From assembly GCA_019119775.1 (NCBI GenBank), contig DWWL01000046.1, positions 1 through 49,416 on the forward strand: a DNA stretch of 49,416 nt, written 5' to 3'. Every line of letters begins with the position of its first letter. Position 1 is the stretch's first letter. Position numbers and translations under genes: made by a program. The notes beneath the pieces were generated by a model. It was not told the origin of the DNA and did no database searches. It saw only the letters and a program-made list of their open reading frames with translations. Source of the stretch: Candidatus Lachnoclostridium pullistercoris. Lineage in GTDB: Bacteria > Bacillota > Clostridia > Lachnospirales > Lachnospiraceae. Positions 48,479-49,416 of the stretch are shown here, piece after piece.

Positions 48479-49252
48479 ATGAAACTGCTGGAAATGAATC
48501 ATATTCAGAAACAATTTAAGGATCTTCAGGTGCTGAAGGACATTTCCCTGACGGTGGAGGAAGGGGAGATCGTGTCCATCATCGGCCCGTCCGGATCCGG
48601 AAAATCCACCCTTCTGCGGTGCGCCACCATGCTGGAGACGATCGACAGCGGGGAGATCGTTTATCTGGGGGAGAAGGCGGCCTGGACAGCGCAGGCGGGC
48701 GGCCGGGCGGTCTACGCGAAGAAGGACAAGCTGAGACAGATCCAGAAAAATTACGGGCTGGTATTTCAGAATTTCAACCTGTTTCCCCATTTTTCCGTGA
48801 TCAAAAATATCACGGACGCCCCCATCCATGTCCAGGGAAAAAAGAAGGAGGATGCCGTCAGAGAGGGGATGGAGCTCTTAAAAAAAATGGGGCTGGAGGA
48901 CAAGGCGGACGCCTATCCGTGCCAGCTCTCCGGCGGTCAGTGTCAGCGCGTGGCCATCGCCAGGGCCCTGGCTTTAAATCCCAGGATCCTGTTTTTCGAC
49001 GAGCCCACCTCCGCCCTCGACCCGGAGCTGACGGGAGAGGTGTTAAAGGTGATCCGCTCCCTGGCGGAGATGGATATCACCATGGTGATCGTGACCCACG
49101 AGATGGCTTTCGCCAGAGACATCTCCCACCGGGTGATCTTTATGGCGGACGGGGTGATCGTGGAAGAAGGCACGCCGGAAGAAGTATTCTCCTCCTCCAA
49201 CGAGAGAACAAGAACATTCCTGGGAAGATACGGGAAACTGTTAGGAGAATAG
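48479..49252 (+). CDS. Amino-acid ABC transporter ATP-binding protein
   Basis: The 257-residue protein has Walker [11 protein letters not shown]-loop [17 protein letters not shown], signature [15 protein letters not shown], Walker [16 protein letters not shown] and H-loop VTHEM. This is the GlnQ/HisP subfamily of polar amino-acid importers. TAGGAGACGGATT precedes the ATG at 48479; an upstream in-frame start would read through the permease. Around 75-90 it has a 15-residue insertion ([16 protein letters not shown]) after strand 3, longer than common GlnQ. The operon ends in a terminator. Confidence 0.94.
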   Translation: MKLLEMNHIQKQFKDLQVLKDISLTVEEGEIVSIIGPSGSGKSTLLRCATMLETIDSGEIVYLGEKAAWTAQAGGRAVYAKKDKLRQIQKNYGLVFQNFNLFPHFSVIKNITDAPIHVQGKKKEDAVREGMELLKKMGLEDKADAYPCQLSGGQCQRVAIARALALNPRILFFDEPTSALDPELTGEVLKVIRSLAEMDITMVIVTHEMAFARDISHRVIFMADGVIVEEGTPEEVFSSSNERTRTFLGRYGKLLGE

Positions 49253-49289
49253 GGGAGAGAAAGAAGAAGATAGAGAGGAAAATGCAGGA

Positions 49290-49337
49290 GCTGTCGCATC
49301 AATGATTAGAAAATCATAGATGCGGCAGCATTTTTTT
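49290..49337 (+). terminator. Terminator of the amino-acid ABC operon
   Basis: GCTGTCGCATC (49290-49300) pairs with GATGCGGCAGC (49319-49329) with one G-G mismatch, and inner arms ATGATT/AATCAT add to it, followed by seven T. No gene is seen in the last 80 bases. Confidence 0.88.
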
Positions 49338-49416
49338 GCCATTTTTAGGCCGAAATATTCACTTCTTTTATTTCGTTTCTATAAAAAGGCGAACTTTAAT
49401 AAACCCTTTTCTAAAA

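Overview
This window looks like a chromosomal stretch of a GC-rich gut clostridium, most likely family Lachnospiraceae (Clostridium cluster XIVa). That reading is an inference. It rests on strong AGGAGG-type ribosome sites, sigma-A promoters with 17-bp spacers, typical Firmicute families (DUF3793, DUF554, DUF3783, CD1871A-type CXXC peptide, DUF2201/MoxR pairs) and anaerobic redox proteins. I see no rRNA, no intact tRNA, no CRISPR array and no transposase.

Layout: 1-2930 is a scarred zone. It holds the end of an MBL-fold hydrolase, a stranded start site, decayed aldo/keto reductase and GH1 glycosidase fragments, and an isolated 3' half of a tRNA-like sequence, with an intact methyltransferase and thpR between the scars. 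2935-9873 carries a DUF554 membrane protein and a CapA-like lipoprotein (minus strand), a nitroreductase, a MATE exporter behind a promoter and terminator-like leader, an apparently leaderless 3'-5' exonuclease, and a thiol/Fe-S electron-transfer set (TlpA-like lipoprotein, 49-aa CXXC peptide, polyferredoxin). 9966-10277 is a compact Fst-like type I toxin-antitoxin locus whose toxin frame begins with ACG. 10377-14689 pairs an esterase and an SLC13 permease with two divergent, overlapping LysR genes. 14748-15987 is a probably iron-controlled DUF3793-flavodoxin operon. 16001-21541 holds a second MATE exporter with repeated upstream elements, a nucleoside hydrolase, a MerR regulator, a small secreted repeat protein, a second DUF554 protein and an HD hydrolase.

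21578-29602 is an envelope-transport region: TetR facing an MMPL transporter plus a secreted coiled-coil partner, then a LysR-FUSC operon. 29802-34767 holds an L-cysteine desulfidase-type enzyme and a HutC-type GntR regulator facing udp-deoB-deoC, with five copies of an ACAAGT-containing operator between them. 35046-37103 is a DUF3783/old-yellow-enzyme/nitroreductase operon.

37246-39346 is an AT-richer two-gene cassette encoding an SMC-like ATPase and a TOPRIM protein. It has its own promoter and a perfect upstream palindrome, and resembles PARIS/OLD-type anti-phage systems; it is the strongest candidate for a little-described system. 39551-44692 is a translationally coupled LRR protein / VWA-DUF2201 / MoxR ATPase module followed by a zinc-ribbon protein and an MBL hydrolase. 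44759-46754 is pyrC plus a YjjG-type nucleotidase, and 46764-49337 is a polar amino-acid ABC importer operon bounded by a palindromic operator-promoter and a terminator.

Unrelated short tandem duplications recur at or just after gene ends. Starts were chosen by ribosome-site spacing and promoter position where several were possible. All functions are from sequence reading only; no database search was run.
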